The notes below the pieces were generated by a model that worked only from the letters and a program-made list of their open reading frames with translations, ran no database searches and was not told the origin of the DNA. Source: Dolichospermum compactum NIES-806 (GTDB lineage: Bacteria > Cyanobacteriota > Cyanobacteriia > Cyanobacteriales > Nostocaceae). From it: DNA of 64,000 nucleotides. Position numbers and translations under genes: made by a program. Shown one piece after another: positions 1-8,714 of the stretch (positions are counted from its first letter, which is position 1; every line of letters begins with the position of its first letter). The stretch lies in the NCBI RefSeq assembly GCF_002368115.1, contig NZ_AP018316.1, positions 4,336,202 to 4,400,201 of the forward strand, in the 5' to 3' direction.

Positions 1-28
1 GATTTTTAGTGTGACACTTGCGTAAGTC

Positions 29-1072
29 CTATTGATTTTGATGGCGATAAATAGCTATTAAAACCCCAGCAGTCGTCAAAATAATTGCTGTTATCAACAA
101 AACTTTAATAAATCGAGGTTGGGAAGGATTGATAACTTCTGTCTTTTCACCACCACCATTATTTTCATCCCTAGTAGGCGGCTTCAAGTTCTTTGGGTCA
201 TCATCACGTTTATTCAGAGCTTCCATTACTTCCCGTGCTGACTGGAATCTATAATAAGGATCTACTTGGAGCATACGCCTTAGTATCTTACCTAAATGTT
301 CACTAATATAGGGATATCTTTGCCAATTCCAAAGATTATTAACATCAAGGGAATCATCTGGAAATTCACCTGTTAATAATTGCACACAAGAAGCAGCTAA
401 AGCATATAAATCACTGGAATAATCAACTTTTTCTTTTTTGATTTGTTCTGGGGGAGCATAGGAAATAGTTCCAAATACTATAGATTTTTCTGTGGTGGAA
501 ATATCACCTTTAATTACTTGTTTAACTGCTCCAAAGTCAATTAAATAGAATTTGTTATCTTCTGTATTGGAGCGCACAATATTACTAGGTTTAATATCCC
601 TGTGAATAACGTTATTTTTATGGATAAATTCCAAACCAGGTAAAATGTTATTTAATAGAGCCAAAACCTTTGCTTCTGAAAAAAGTCCTTGTTTTTCCAG
701 TTCTTTACTTAGATCCTCACCTTCGATATATTGTTGAACTAAATAATTAAATTCTTGTGGAGTATTTAATTGAGGGTCATTTACGGTCAAGGAGAAATAA
801 TCATACAAACAGGGAATGTTGGAACTTTTATCCCCTAAATCTTCCAGAACCTTAGCCTCTTTTTCAAAGGCTTTTTTAATCCCTGCAACGTTTTCAGGAG
901 AATGATGACCATCAATTCGTAATCGCTTAACAACACAGTGGCGTTGAATGAGCGTATTTAAGTCAATAGCAAGGAAAGTATCTCCAAAGCTACCTCCTCC
1001 TAAAGGTCTAAGAAGTTGGTATCTTCCTCTATTTCCAGCTAAAATCGGGAGTTGTCCTGGAATCTCTCTCAT
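29..1072 (-). CDS. Serine/threonine protein kinase with C-terminal membrane anchor
   Basis: Hanks-type kinase, 347 aa. Seen: glycine loop GGGSFG near residue 25, the VVK lysine near 48, catalytic HRDIKPSN near 155, DFG near 178 and a PPEQ activation-segment motif near 208. After a polar linker a single hydrophobic segment (about residues 322-342) ends the protein, so it is probably a tail-anchored kinase with its catalytic domain in the cytoplasm. No PASTA, WD40 or TPR sensor follows, unlike many cyanobacterial relatives. Substrate unknown. It starts at an ATG and stands alone; the downstream end lies just inside the window edge. Family call is firm, role is not. Confidence 0.93.
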   Translation of the reverse strand: MREIPGQLPILAGNRGRYQLLRPLGGGSFGDTFLAIDLNTLIQRHCVVKRLRIDGHHSPENVAGIKKAFEKEAKVLEDLGDKSSNIPCLYDYFSLTVNDPQLNTPQEFNYLVQQYIEGEDLSKELEKQGLFSEAKVLALLNNILPGLEFIHKNNVIHRDIKPSNIVRSNTEDNKFYLIDFGAVKQVIKGDISTTEKSIVFGTISYAPPEQIKKEKVDYSSDLYALAASCVQLLTGEFPDDSLDVNNLWNWQRYPYISEHLGKILRRMLQVDPYYRFQSAREVMEALNKRDDDPKNLKPPTRDENNGGGEKTEVINPSQPRFIKVLLITAIILTTAGVLIAIYRHQNQ

Positions 1073-1258
1073 TTTCTTTCCCCTGGTTTACCACACTCTT
1101 GATCTAATACCTCAAGAATTATAATAGCGGTAATTGTGAACATTTTTACAGTTTAGTACAATAACGGCAATTAGCGATTGCTGCTGCAAATTCACTTACG
1201 GAGGATAACGTAAATATAAAGAAGCATTAAATGTAATTTAATTACCAACTTGATAATT

Positions 1259-2104
1259 TTATTTCCTATTTACACTAGGAATCAAAATCCCATGTCGAGG
1301 ACTAAACAACAAAGCCAACGTAAATAAACCCGAAACTACTAACACAATCGCTGGACCAGAAGGTAAATTATAAAAGTAGCTGAGATACATTCCGCTAATA
1401 CTAGAAATTACCCCAATTACCGCCCCCAAAATCATCACCTCATGTAACCGTTTTACTAACAAATAAGCAGTTGCGCCAGGGGTAATTAAAAGTGATAATA
1501 CTAAAATCACGCCCACAGCTTTCATGCTGGCAACAATTGTTAAAGCAATTAACAACATTAAACCAAAATTTAAGCGATTCACTGGTAAACCGGCAGATTG
1601 TGCGCCCAAAGGATCAAATGTGTAAAATAACAGTTCTTTATATAATAAAAAAACCACTATTAAAACAATAGCTGCAATAATAGCAGTGTCTCGTACTTCG
1701 TCTCTAGTTACGCCCAAAATATTGCCAAAAAGAAAATGATTCAAATCAATTTGATTATCTTTTTGAATGACTGTAATTAAGGTGACACCCAGGGCAAAAA
1801 AAGCTGAAAAAACTATGCCCATAGCGGCATCTTCTTTAATGGGAGATCGGGTTTTAATGACAGCTATAGCCATCGTACTCAAAACACCAGCTATGAACGC
1901 CCCGACAAAGATATTAGCACCAATCATAAAGGCGATCGCTAGTCCTGGTAATACTGAATGACTAATAGCATCACCCAGCAAAGCTAAACGTTGTACCATC
2001 AAATAACTACCAACAATGGCACACAATAAGCCTACTAATATGGCGATGATTAAGGAACGCTGCATAAAGCCATATTGCAACGGTTCTATTAGTGCTTGAA
2101 GCAT
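1259..2104 (-). CDS. mntB: Metal (Mn/Zn-type) ABC transporter permease
   Basis: ABC-3 family inner-membrane permease, 281 aa, strongly hydrophobic with about eight to nine membrane segments. The family imports Mn, Zn or Fe with an ATPase and a solute-binding protein, and all three genes lie here. It follows the ATPase gene on the same strand, but the two are separated by nearly 300 bp holding a MITE-like element, whereas such genes are normally almost contiguous. Manganese is favoured over zinc because the neighbouring binding protein lacks the His-rich loop typical of ZnuA. The symbol is by family resemblance only. Confidence 0.88.
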   Translation of the reverse strand: MLQALIEPLQYGFMQRSLIIAILVGLLCAIVGSYLMVQRLALLGDAISHSVLPGLAIAFMIGANIFVGAFIAGVLSTMAIAVIKTRSPIKEDAAMGIVFSAFFALGVTLITVIQKDNQIDLNHFLFGNILGVTRDEVRDTAIIAAIVLIVVFLLYKELLFYTFDPLGAQSAGLPVNRLNFGLMLLIALTIVASMKAVGVILVLSLLITPGATAYLLVKRLHEVMILGAVIGVISSISGMYLSYFYNLPSGPAIVLVVSGLFTLALLFSPRHGILIPSVNRK

Positions 2105-2164
2105 AGATTAAAATGAACCACGAAGGCGCGAAGGACACGAAGGAAGAGAGGAAGAGAAGATATC

Positions 2165-2393
2165 ATACCAATTTTATGTGATGCTGCACAGAATTATAAA
2201 ACACGCCGGTTCAGTTAAGCCTAAAAACCTTTTTTAAAACGAACCACAGAGGCACAGAGGAGACAGAGACAAGAGAAGAAAAAATTACTAACTGAACTGT
2301 ATTGAATTATAAAATTCATTAATTCATCCGCGTTTATCTGCGTTCAATTATTCTTGAACTTTTATTCTATGCACCTTCATTAGAATTTGGTAT
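2165..2393. mobile_element. MITE-like element, family B copy 1
   Basis: About 229 bp bounded by imperfect terminal inverted repeats: left begins ATACCAATTTTATGTGATGC, and the reverse complement of the right end begins ATACCAAATTCTAATGAAGG, with GTGCAYAGAAT further in. The same ends recur at 35107-35325. No coding capacity. The interior holds dispersed cyanobacterial repeat modules (GAACCACAGAGGCACAGAGG and GCGTTTATCTGCG). It lies between the ATPase and permease genes of one transporter operon. Confidence 0.7.
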
Positions 2394-2402
2394 TAGCAGT
2401 TA

Positions 2403-3230
2403 TTATGCTGCGTCGGAAAAGTACATGACTTTCCCGCTATAAGCATTATTTAAGTTTTCTTCTGTTAAGACTTGTTGCCGTGAACCTGTGGCAATTAATT
2501 CACAGTTTAGTAAGATTAAATCATCAAAATGGGTGATTGATTCCCCTAAATCATGATTAACTACTAAGACGATTTTATTGTTTTTTGCTAGTTCTTGGAA
2601 AACTTCAAATATGATAGCTTGGGTTTTTTGATCAATACCAACAAAGGGTTCATCAAAACAAAATATTTCCGCTTCTTGAGTTAACGCCCTGGCTAAAAAT
2701 ACCCGCTGTTGTTGTCCTCCTGAAAGTTCACCAATGGGGCGATTTTTTAATTCTTCTATTCCCACTTTTGCTAATGCTTGTTTGGCTATTTGGCGGCTAA
2801 CTGTGGAAAAAATCCGTAACCATCCTGTTTTTTTGACACGCCCCATCATCACTACATCCCACACAGTAGCGGGGTAATTCCAGTCAATTTGGCTACGTTG
2901 TGGTACATAAGCGACTTTTTCTAGTTGCTGCATTAAAGGCTGATTTTTGTATAAAACTTTACCACTACTCATGGGAGCTAATCCCAAAATGGCTTTCATT
3001 AATGTACTTTTACCCGCGCCATTGGGTCCGAAAATTCCTGTTAGCTTTCCAGGTTTAATTATGCAGTTAACATCCCGAAGTGCTTCTTGTGTGCGGTAGT
3101 GTACGCCTACATGAGTAACGTTAATTGCTGTTGATGAATTCATGTCAATAGGTTTGATAGTTTCTGTAAGTATATCTACTTGATTTCTGGGAGATATGCT
3201 AAATTTTTGGTAAAAAGAAACGTTTTGCAT
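2403..3230 (-). CDS. mntA: Metal (Mn/Zn-type) ABC transporter ATP-binding protein
   Basis: ABC ATPase, 275 aa. Walker A GPNGAGKST near residue 70, signature LSGGQQQR near 168, Walker B FCFDEP near 190 and the switch His in VVNHD near 223. It powers uptake through the permease encoded downstream. An inner ATG at 3143 would give a 246-aa protein beginning MNSSTAINVTHVG, closer to the usual family length; the extra 29 residues of the longer form look non-domain, so the start is uncertain. It diverges from the binding-protein gene across a 90-bp spacer that probably holds both promoters. Confidence 0.9.
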   Translation of the reverse strand: MQNVSFYQKFSISPRNQVDILTETIKPIDMNSSTAINVTHVGVHYRTQEALRDVNCIIKPGKLTGIFGPNGAGKSTLMKAILGLAPMSSGKVLYKNQPLMQQLEKVAYVPQRSQIDWNYPATVWDVVMMGRVKKTGWLRIFSTVSRQIAKQALAKVGIEELKNRPIGELSGGQQQRVFLARALTQEAEIFCFDEPFVGIDQKTQAIIFEVFQELAKNNKIVLVVNHDLGESITHFDDLILLNCELIATGSRQQVLTEENLNNAYSGKVMYFSDAA

Positions 3231-3320
3231 AACCTTAGTTAAAATACTTATTTTTCGAGCTTACCACAAAAATGAGAGAAATATGAGAATATCTATAATT
3301 AGAAGTAATCAGTGATATAA

Positions 3321-4382
3321 ATGAAACTAATATTTAATACAATGTATGACTTATTACTGAAACCCCTCTCCAAATCTCTCTCCTATGAGGAGAGAGGCTT
3401 TGATTCTTACTCCCCTTCTCTCGCAGGGAAGGGGTTGGGGGTTAGGTTCTCCCTTTGTCTAGGAATGTTGTTATCTTTGGCTGTAATGGGTTGTACTCCC
3501 AACTCCCAACCCCAGGGAAATACTACGCCGCAGGTGGTAGCAACAAGTACAATTATTGCTGATTTGGCTGAAGAAATTGGTGGAGAAGAAGTACAGATTA
3601 CAGGTATTCTTAAACCAGGTGCAGATCCTCATGTTTACGAACCTGTACCCGCAGATAGTCGAGTTTTGGAAAAAGCTAACTTGATTTTGTATAACGGTTA
3701 CAATTTAGAACCGGGAATTATTAAGTTAATGAATGCGACTGGAGGGAAAACGAAAAAAATAGCTGTAGGAGAAGTTGTGAAATCTTTAAAGTTAGATAAA
3801 GGGAAAGGACAAATCGTTCCAGATCCTCACGTTTGGGGAAGTGCAGAAAATGTGATAGCTATGGTGAAAGCAATTCGAGATAGTTTAATTGAGTTGTCAC
3901 CAGAGGATAAAAATAAATTTACTCAAAATGCCGAAAAGCTAACTGATGAATTACAACAATTACATCTTTGGATTGTTCAACAAATCCAAACTATTCCCGC
4001 AGATAAACGGAAATTAATCACTACTCATGATGCTTTTCAATATTATGGCAATGCTTATAAAATAGCAATCGCTGGAACTTTAATTGGCATTAGTACGGAA
4101 GAACAACCAAGCGCCCAAACAGTGAAAAAGTTAGTTGAATCTGTGAAAAAAATTGGTGTTCCTGCCATATTTGCAGAAACAACAATTAACCCAGCTTTAA
4201 TTAAAACAGTAGCCGAAGAAGCCGGAGTAAAATTAGCACCCACTCCACTTTATTCGGATTCTATTGGGGCAAAAGGTAGTAGTGGCGATACTTATATAAA
4301 AATGATGGCAGCAAATACCCGCGCTATTGTTGAAGCATTAGGGGGAAAATATACGCCATTTCAATTAAAAAGTGAAAAATAA
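3321..4382 (+). CDS. mntC: Metal ABC transporter solute-binding lipoprotein
   Basis: Cluster A-I periplasmic binding protein, 353 aa. Likely metal ligands are visible in order: His in DPHVYEP, His in DPHVWGS, Glu in FAETTINP and Asp in LYSDSIG, the His-His-Glu-Asp set of Mn/Fe/Zn binders such as MntC/PsaA. No His-rich loop, which argues against ZnuA. A lipobox (LAVMGC) lies near residue 58. The N-terminus is odd: codons about 14-43 are encoded by a repetitive palindrome-rich sequence normally intergenic, inserted as exactly 90 bp so the frame is kept ahead of the hydrophobic core. No strong RBS precedes the ATG. Divergent from the ATPase gene. Confidence 0.9.
   Translation: MKLIFNTMYDLLLKPLSKSLSYEERGFDSYSPSLAGKGLGVRFSLCLGMLLSLAVMGCTPNSQPQGNTTPQVVATSTIIADLAEEIGGEEVQITGILKPGADPHVYEPVPADSRVLEKANLILYNGYNLEPGIIKLMNATGGKTKKIAVGEVVKSLKLDKGKGQIVPDPHVWGSAENVIAMVKAIRDSLIELSPEDKNKFTQNAEKLTDELQQLHLWIVQQIQTIPADKRKLITTHDAFQYYGNAYKIAIAGTLIGISTEEQPSAQTVKKLVESVKKIGVPAIFAETTINPALIKTVAEEAGVKLAPTPLYSDSIGAKGSSGDTYIKMMAANTRAIVEALGGKYTPFQLKSEK
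3361..3450. repeat. Intergenic-type palindromic repeat inside mntC signal-peptide region
   Basis: Ninety bases of the CCCCTCTCC...GGAGAGAGG and CCCCTTCTC...GGAAGGGG type with the GGTTGGGGGTTAGGTTCT tail common between cyanobacterial genes. A relative (CCTCCCCTTTGC...GGGGAGGGTTAGGGTGGGGT) occurs intergenically near 47462-47496. Here it is translated in frame, adding about 30 polar residues before the lipoprotein hydrophobic core. Confidence 0.75.
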
Positions 4383-4396
4383 GTATTAAGGATTAT

Positions 4397-4425
4397 ATCC
4401 CCGACTTCTCTAAGAAGTCGGGGAT
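4397..4425. repeat. 29-bp palindrome, family P1 copy 1 (terminator-like)
   Basis: ATCCCCGACTTCT-CTA-AGAAGTCGGGGAT is a near-perfect hairpin. It lies between the convergent ends of mntC and acsF, where it could stop transcription from both. Further copies are at 10977, 34318, 44949 and 62087. Confidence 0.75.
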
Positions 4426-4457
4426 CTTGTTATTCGTCACCTTTCCCCTTTCTCTAA

Positions 4458-5534
4458 CTAACAAACTTGTTCACGAGTTGCTTCTGTATCTATGGGTTTA
4501 ATCAGAAAAATCTTGAACATATACCAAAAAATCATTAAGATTAAAGGAATTTTTTGGAAAAATTTCACAATTCCCCAATCTTGGACATTATTGAGATCAA
4601 TTATTTTCTGATTATACAATGCACATTGTTCTAAATACCAGAAAAAGTAGGGGTGATTGGTATTTAAAATAATCGGAAATGCTTTGGCTGCGGTTTTGTT
4701 GGTTTCCTCAATTACTTGAGTATTATATTTACGAGGGTGCATACCTAATATCTCATAGAAATTCCCTCTTTCAAATACTGTCATGGTGTGGGTAGCGAAT
4801 ACAGTTAATAGGAAAAACCGCACCCATATCCGAGATTTCCAATTATTCCATAACTGGGGTTGAGAACGTAACAAAGCCTTGAAAAAATCACCGTGTCTAT
4901 TCTCATCTTGACACCAACTTTCAAACTTTCTAAATAGAGGATAAAACTGGTACTCTGGATTTTTTTCCATATGGCGAAATACTAAAATGTAGCGCCAATA
5001 ACCGATTTTTTCCGATAGGTAAACTGTGTAAATAACCCACTCGATTGGGAAAAATGTATAGGTACGATTTTTAGTGAGATAACTCAAGTCAAGGGAAAGG
5101 TTAAAATCTGCCATTGACTTATTCAAAAAGCCAGCATGACGGGCTTCATCTCGCGCTAAATAAGCAAATGCTTCTGATAGTAAAGGGTTACTATCCTTGA
5201 GACGACGAGATAATTCTTTAAATAGTAAAAACCCAGAGAATTCCGAAGTACAAGAACGTTCTAAAAAGTCAATAAAAGCAAGTCGTTTTTCACCAACAAT
5301 GTGATCCCAACCTTGCTTAAATTCATCATCTCGCACAAAGTGATGACGGTTATAATCAGCCTTGAGTTCGTCAATTACAGCCCTTAATTCCGTTTCATAC
5401 CCAGAAATATCCATTTTTGCCACTGTATCAAAGTCAGTGGTATAAAACCTGGGTGTTAATAATGTTTCTTGAACTGGTGTTTTTACACCCGATTTCGATA
5501 AATCAAGTGGCGATTTATCCAACGATTTAACCAT
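4458..5534 (-). CDS. acsF: Mg-protoporphyrin IX monomethyl ester (oxidative) cyclase
   Basis: Di-iron oxygenase subunit AcsF/ChlA, 358 aa from the chosen start. It forms the isocyclic ring of chlorophyll by converting Mg-protoporphyrin monomethyl ester to protochlorophyllide. Seen: the family opening LLTPRFYTTDFD, then di-iron ligand motifs ESRRH-like DEARHAGF near residue 140 and DENRHGDF near 225, and a hydrophobic C-terminus. The ATG at 5534 is preferred over one six codons upstream because AAGGGA lies 7 nt before it. It is divergent from heme oxygenase and hemN, the arrangement of the low-oxygen isoenzyme set (chlAII, ho2, hemN) in other cyanobacteria, so it may be the micro-oxic paralogue. 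Confidence 0.95.
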   Translation of the reverse strand: MVKSLDKSPLDLSKSGVKTPVQETLLTPRFYTTDFDTVAKMDISGYETELRAVIDELKADYNRHHFVRDDEFKQGWDHIVGEKRLAFIDFLERSCTSEFSGFLLFKELSRRLKDSNPLLSEAFAYLARDEARHAGFLNKSMADFNLSLDLSYLTKNRTYTFFPIEWVIYTVYLSEKIGYWRYILVFRHMEKNPEYQFYPLFRKFESWCQDENRHGDFFKALLRSQPQLWNNWKSRIWVRFFLLTVFATHTMTVFERGNFYEILGMHPRKYNTQVIEETNKTAAKAFPIILNTNHPYFFWYLEQCALYNQKIIDLNNVQDWGIVKFFQKIPLILMIFWYMFKIFLIKPIDTEATREQVC

Positions 5535-5929
5535 AAGTAGTCCCTTTACCATTATCTGACTTAAAATTATATAAGCATAAATATTTGTTATTAGTCATCA
5601 GTTAAATTATTGAAACTAATTATTACAAAAATACTGAATTATTCTTAATTTTCGTATAGTTTAAATACCTATTTACGGGACAAATGTATTTAGGAAACCA
5701 TAAATAAATATGAATACTCTTATAGTTATACAAAGAATAATAGTTAAATAATTTCAGGAGCAGTAAAAATAGCCGAAATCCACATCGGTAGTAATTTGTG
5801 CTAGAGAAATTATTCTCAAAACCCTATTCCCACAGAATAGCAATTTTCCTGTGATGATAACGACGGTGAACTGATAAACAAGTCGTTGAAATTTGCAAGC
5901 CCTGACAAGTAAACAAGAAGGAACTAAGA
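5535..5929. promoter_or_regulatory. Divergent promoter region between acsF and heme oxygenase
   Basis: A 395-bp AT-rich spacer with no credible gene. It must carry promoters for both acsF (-) and the heme oxygenase-hemN direction (+). In Synechocystis the equivalent genes are induced at low oxygen by the MarR-type activator ChlR; no ChlR gene is present here and I cannot identify its operator with confidence. Confidence 0.45.
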
Positions 5930-6604
5930 ATGAGTAATGATTTGGCCATGAAACTGCGTGTAGGAACTCAACAAGCGCATACAGATTCAGAAAATCTCGG
6001 CTTCATGAAATGTTTTGTGCAAGGAGTTGTAGATAGAGATTGTTTCATTCAATTATTGAGAAATTTCTATTTTGTTTATAGTGAACTAGAAGCAGCAATT
6101 GAGAAACATAAACAGCATCCTGTGATTAGTTTGATTTATTTTCCCGAACTAAATCGCCAATCTTCCCTAGAGCAAGATATGTTATTTTATTATGGGAGTC
6201 AATGGCACAAACGCATCACCCCTTCACCTGCCGCTCAAGCTTATATTGCGCGTATCCAACAAATTTCCACTCATGAACCTGCACTATTATTAGCTCATTC
6301 CTATACTCGTTATTTGGGTGATCTTTCTGGTGGGCAAATGCTCCAAAAAATTGCTCAGTCAGCCTTAAAACTTTCTGGACATGAAGGAACTTCCTTTTAC
6401 AATTTTCAGCAAATTCCAGACAAGCAGACTTTCAAAGGAAAGTATCGTCAAGCATTAGATAAAGTTAATATTGATGATACAACCGCTGACAAAATTGTAG
6501 CAGAAGCTAACCATGCTTTTAAGTTAAATATGCAGATACTTCAAGAATTGGAAAGTATCTTAATCGAAGCTCTTGGTAGAGCCACTTACAATGATTTAGT
6601 TTAA
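5930..6604 (+). CDS. ho: Heme oxygenase (biliverdin-producing)
   Basis: Ferredoxin-dependent heme oxygenase, 224 aa, opening heme to biliverdin IXalpha for phycobilin synthesis. Seen: proximal heme ligand in QQAHTDSE (His about residue 17) and the distal helix motif GDLSGGQ near 130. GAAGGAACTAAG precedes the ATG. It is followed by hemN on the same strand. Together with the divergent acsF it resembles the low-oxygen set, so it is more likely the HO2-type isoenzyme than HO1; that assignment rests on context. Confidence 0.94.
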   Translation: MSNDLAMKLRVGTQQAHTDSENLGFMKCFVQGVVDRDCFIQLLRNFYFVYSELEAAIEKHKQHPVISLIYFPELNRQSSLEQDMLFYYGSQWHKRITPSPAAQAYIARIQQISTHEPALLLAHSYTRYLGDLSGGQMLQKIAQSALKLSGHEGTSFYNFQQIPDKQTFKGKYRQALDKVNIDDTTADKIVAEANHAFKLNMQILQELESILIEALGRATYNDLV

Positions 6605-6851
6605 GTTCCTGCATAACTTACAAAAATATAATTCATCACGCAATTAATTTCAGCAACGATGAATTATATAAAAATCCATCCTCTTCCTCTGTGTTCTCTG
6701 TGCCTCTGTGGTTCGTCAAAAAATAATGCTAACTACAAACAAATAGAATAAATATATTCTATTTGCTAAATCCTAAATTACAACATTAAATTGGGAAAAT
6801 TGATTACTTCCCAACTACACAGAAATATACTCACATTTATTGGAGACTGTA
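6605..6851. repeat. Spacer with dispersed CTCTGTG repeat
   Basis: The ho-hemN spacer contains CTCTGTGTTCTCTGTGCCTC followed by TGTGGTTCGTC at about 6681-6716. It is the reverse complement of the GAACCACAGAGGCACAGAGG module inside the MITE at 2165-2393. No gene is seen. Confidence 0.55.
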
Positions 6852-8234
6852 ATGGTTTTTCTACTACCTGGCATTAAGTTTGATTTTGATCTAATTCAAA
6901 AGTATGATACTCGCGCTCCTAGATACACGAGTTATCCCCCAGCAACAGAATTAAGTGAAAATTTCACTGCAACAGATTTCCAAGCGGCAATTACCGCATC
7001 TAATCAAAGAAAAACTCCCCTATCTTTGTATTTTCATATTCCTTTTTGCCAAAGTGCTTGTTATTTCTGCGGTTGCAATACCGTGATTACCAATAACAGG
7101 AAAATGGCTATTCCATATCTAGAACATTTGGAACAGGAAATCAAAAATACCTCAGCTTTAATTGATAAAGATAGAAAGGTGCTTCAGATTCATTGGGGTG
7201 GAGGTACACCGAATTATTTAGAACTTGATCAAGTAGAATTCCTGTGGAAAAATATCACCCGCAATTTCCAAATTGCTTCAAATGCAGAAGTATCTATTGA
7301 AATTAATCCCCGCTATGTAAATAGAGATTATATCTTATTCTTGCGGGATATTGGCTTTAACCGGATTAGTTTTGGTATTCAAGATTTTAACCCAGAAGTA
7401 CAAAAAGCGGTGAATCGGATTCAACCCGAATCATTACTTTTTGATGTCATGGGTTGGATTAAAGAGGCTGAATTTGATAGTGTCAACGTAGACTTAATTT
7501 ACGGTTTACCTTATCAAACTCTAGAAACTTTTCGGGAAACATTACACAAGACAATGGCTTTAGATGCTGATAGAATTGTCGTGTTCAATTTTGCCTATGT
7601 ACCTTGGATTAAACCTGTGCAAAAAATGATTCCCCAAGCAGCATTACCGGGAGCAGCAGAAAAGTTAGATATTCTCAAAATGACGATTGAGGAATTAACT
7701 AATAACAAGTATCTGTTTATTGGGATGGATCATTTTGCTAAAAACAACAATGAATTAGCGATCGCTCAACGTCATGGTACACTAAAACGTAACTTCCAAG
7801 GTTATACTACCCACGCAGAAACCGAATTGTTTGGTTTTGGTGCTACATCTATTAGTATGTTAGAAGATGCCTATGCTCAAAACCACAAGGAATTAAAGGA
7901 TTATTACAAAGCAGTTGCCGCAGGTGTGATTCCTACAAGTAAAGGCATTAAACTCACTCAAGATGACATTATTAGACGGGATGTAATTATGTCCATAATG
8001 TCTCACTTTCAACTAAATAAGTCAGAAATTGAACAGAAATATCATATCAATTTTGATAAATATTTCTCCTATGAACTCAAAGAATTAGCACCTCTACAAG
8101 CTGATGGATTAGTAAATGCATTAGCTGATGAAATCCATATTACTGATATTGGCAGATTGCTAGTTAGAAATATTGCGGTTGTTTTCGATACTCATACAAG
8201 AACTAGAGAGACAAAATTCTCTCGTTCTATTTAA
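6852..8234 (+). CDS. hemN: Oxygen-independent coproporphyrinogen III oxidase (radical SAM)
   Basis: Radical-SAM enzyme, 460 aa, converting coproporphyrinogen III to protoporphyrinogen IX without O2. The cluster motif CQSACYFCGCN (CxxxCxxCxC) lies near residue 60, followed by the SAM-binding HWGGGTPNYL near 115 and a C-terminal HemN domain. The ATG at 6852 is chosen over an upstream TTG because GGAG sits 6 nt before it. With heme oxygenase upstream and acsF divergent it forms the micro-oxic tetrapyrrole group. A hairpin follows the stop. Confidence 0.95.
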   Translation: MVFLLPGIKFDFDLIQKYDTRAPRYTSYPPATELSENFTATDFQAAITASNQRKTPLSLYFHIPFCQSACYFCGCNTVITNNRKMAIPYLEHLEQEIKNTSALIDKDRKVLQIHWGGGTPNYLELDQVEFLWKNITRNFQIASNAEVSIEINPRYVNRDYILFLRDIGFNRISFGIQDFNPEVQKAVNRIQPESLLFDVMGWIKEAEFDSVNVDLIYGLPYQTLETFRETLHKTMALDADRIVVFNFAYVPWIKPVQKMIPQAALPGAAEKLDILKMTIEELTNNKYLFIGMDHFAKNNNELAIAQRHGTLKRNFQGYTTHAETELFGFGATSISMLEDAYAQNHKELKDYYKAVAAGVIPTSKGIKLTQDDIIRRDVIMSIMSHFQLNKSEIEQKYHINFDKYFSYELKELAPLQADGLVNALADEIHITDIGRLLVRNIAVVFDTHTRTRETKFSRSI

Positions 8235-8242
8235 TGAAAATT

Positions 8243-8288
8243 GGTATGTAGTGATGATTTATGGAGAGAACAAAACTACATACCTTTT
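8243..8288 (+). terminator. Terminator-like inverted repeat after hemN
   Basis: GGTATGTAGT (8243-8252) pairs perfectly with ACTACATACC (8275-8284) and is followed by TTTT. It starts 9 nt after the hemN stop codon. Confidence 0.6.
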
Positions 8289-8379
8289 GATTTATATACT
8301 TTACGTCATTAGATAGAAATAAATAACATGAAGCTTTGATAAATTTGACATAACTTGAGTCAAATTTTTGAGGACATCC

Positions 8380-8652
8380 ATGAATATTATTACTTGGATA
8401 ATATTAGGACTATTAGCTGGTGTTATTGCCAAATCAATCTATCCTGGTTATCAAGGTGGGGGAATGATATCCACCATGATATTAGGCATTGTTGGTGCTT
8501 TTATCGGTGGAACTTTATTTACTCTCATTCGTACAGGGACTTTACAACTTACATCTGCATCTTTAAGTATTCCTGGAGTAGTAGTGGCAGTTATTGGGGC
8601 AATTATTGCCATTTATTTATGGGGATTATGGCAAAGAAGCAGCAGAGTCTAA
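8380..8652 (+). CDS. GlsB/YeaQ/YmgE family stress-response membrane protein
   Basis: Small hydrophobic protein, 90 aa, with about three membrane segments and the glycine-rich GLLAGVIAKSIYPG...GMISTMILGIVGAFIGG pattern of transglycosylase-associated/YeaQ proteins. The exact function of the family is unknown; members are often stress induced. The ATG at 8380 is preferred (GAGG 6 nt upstream). Another frame overlaps but has no family signature. Just upstream of manganese catalase, which suits a shared stress response. Confidence 0.85.
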   Translation: MNIITWIILGLLAGVIAKSIYPGYQGGGMISTMILGIVGAFIGGTLFTLIRTGTLQLTSASLSIPGVVVAVIGAIIAIYLWGLWQRSSRV

Positions 8653-8714
8653 CTCAACAATAGTTAGGATGATAAATTTTGTTTTTTAGGTTAAAGTTTG
8701 CAGGAGCTAAAATT

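Noticed and set aside
8355..8663. 102-codon frame overlapping the YeaQ-type gene
   Set aside because: It is a shifted reading of a clear membrane-protein gene; rich in W, C and Y with no family resemblance, while the other frame has RBS, start and family motifs.
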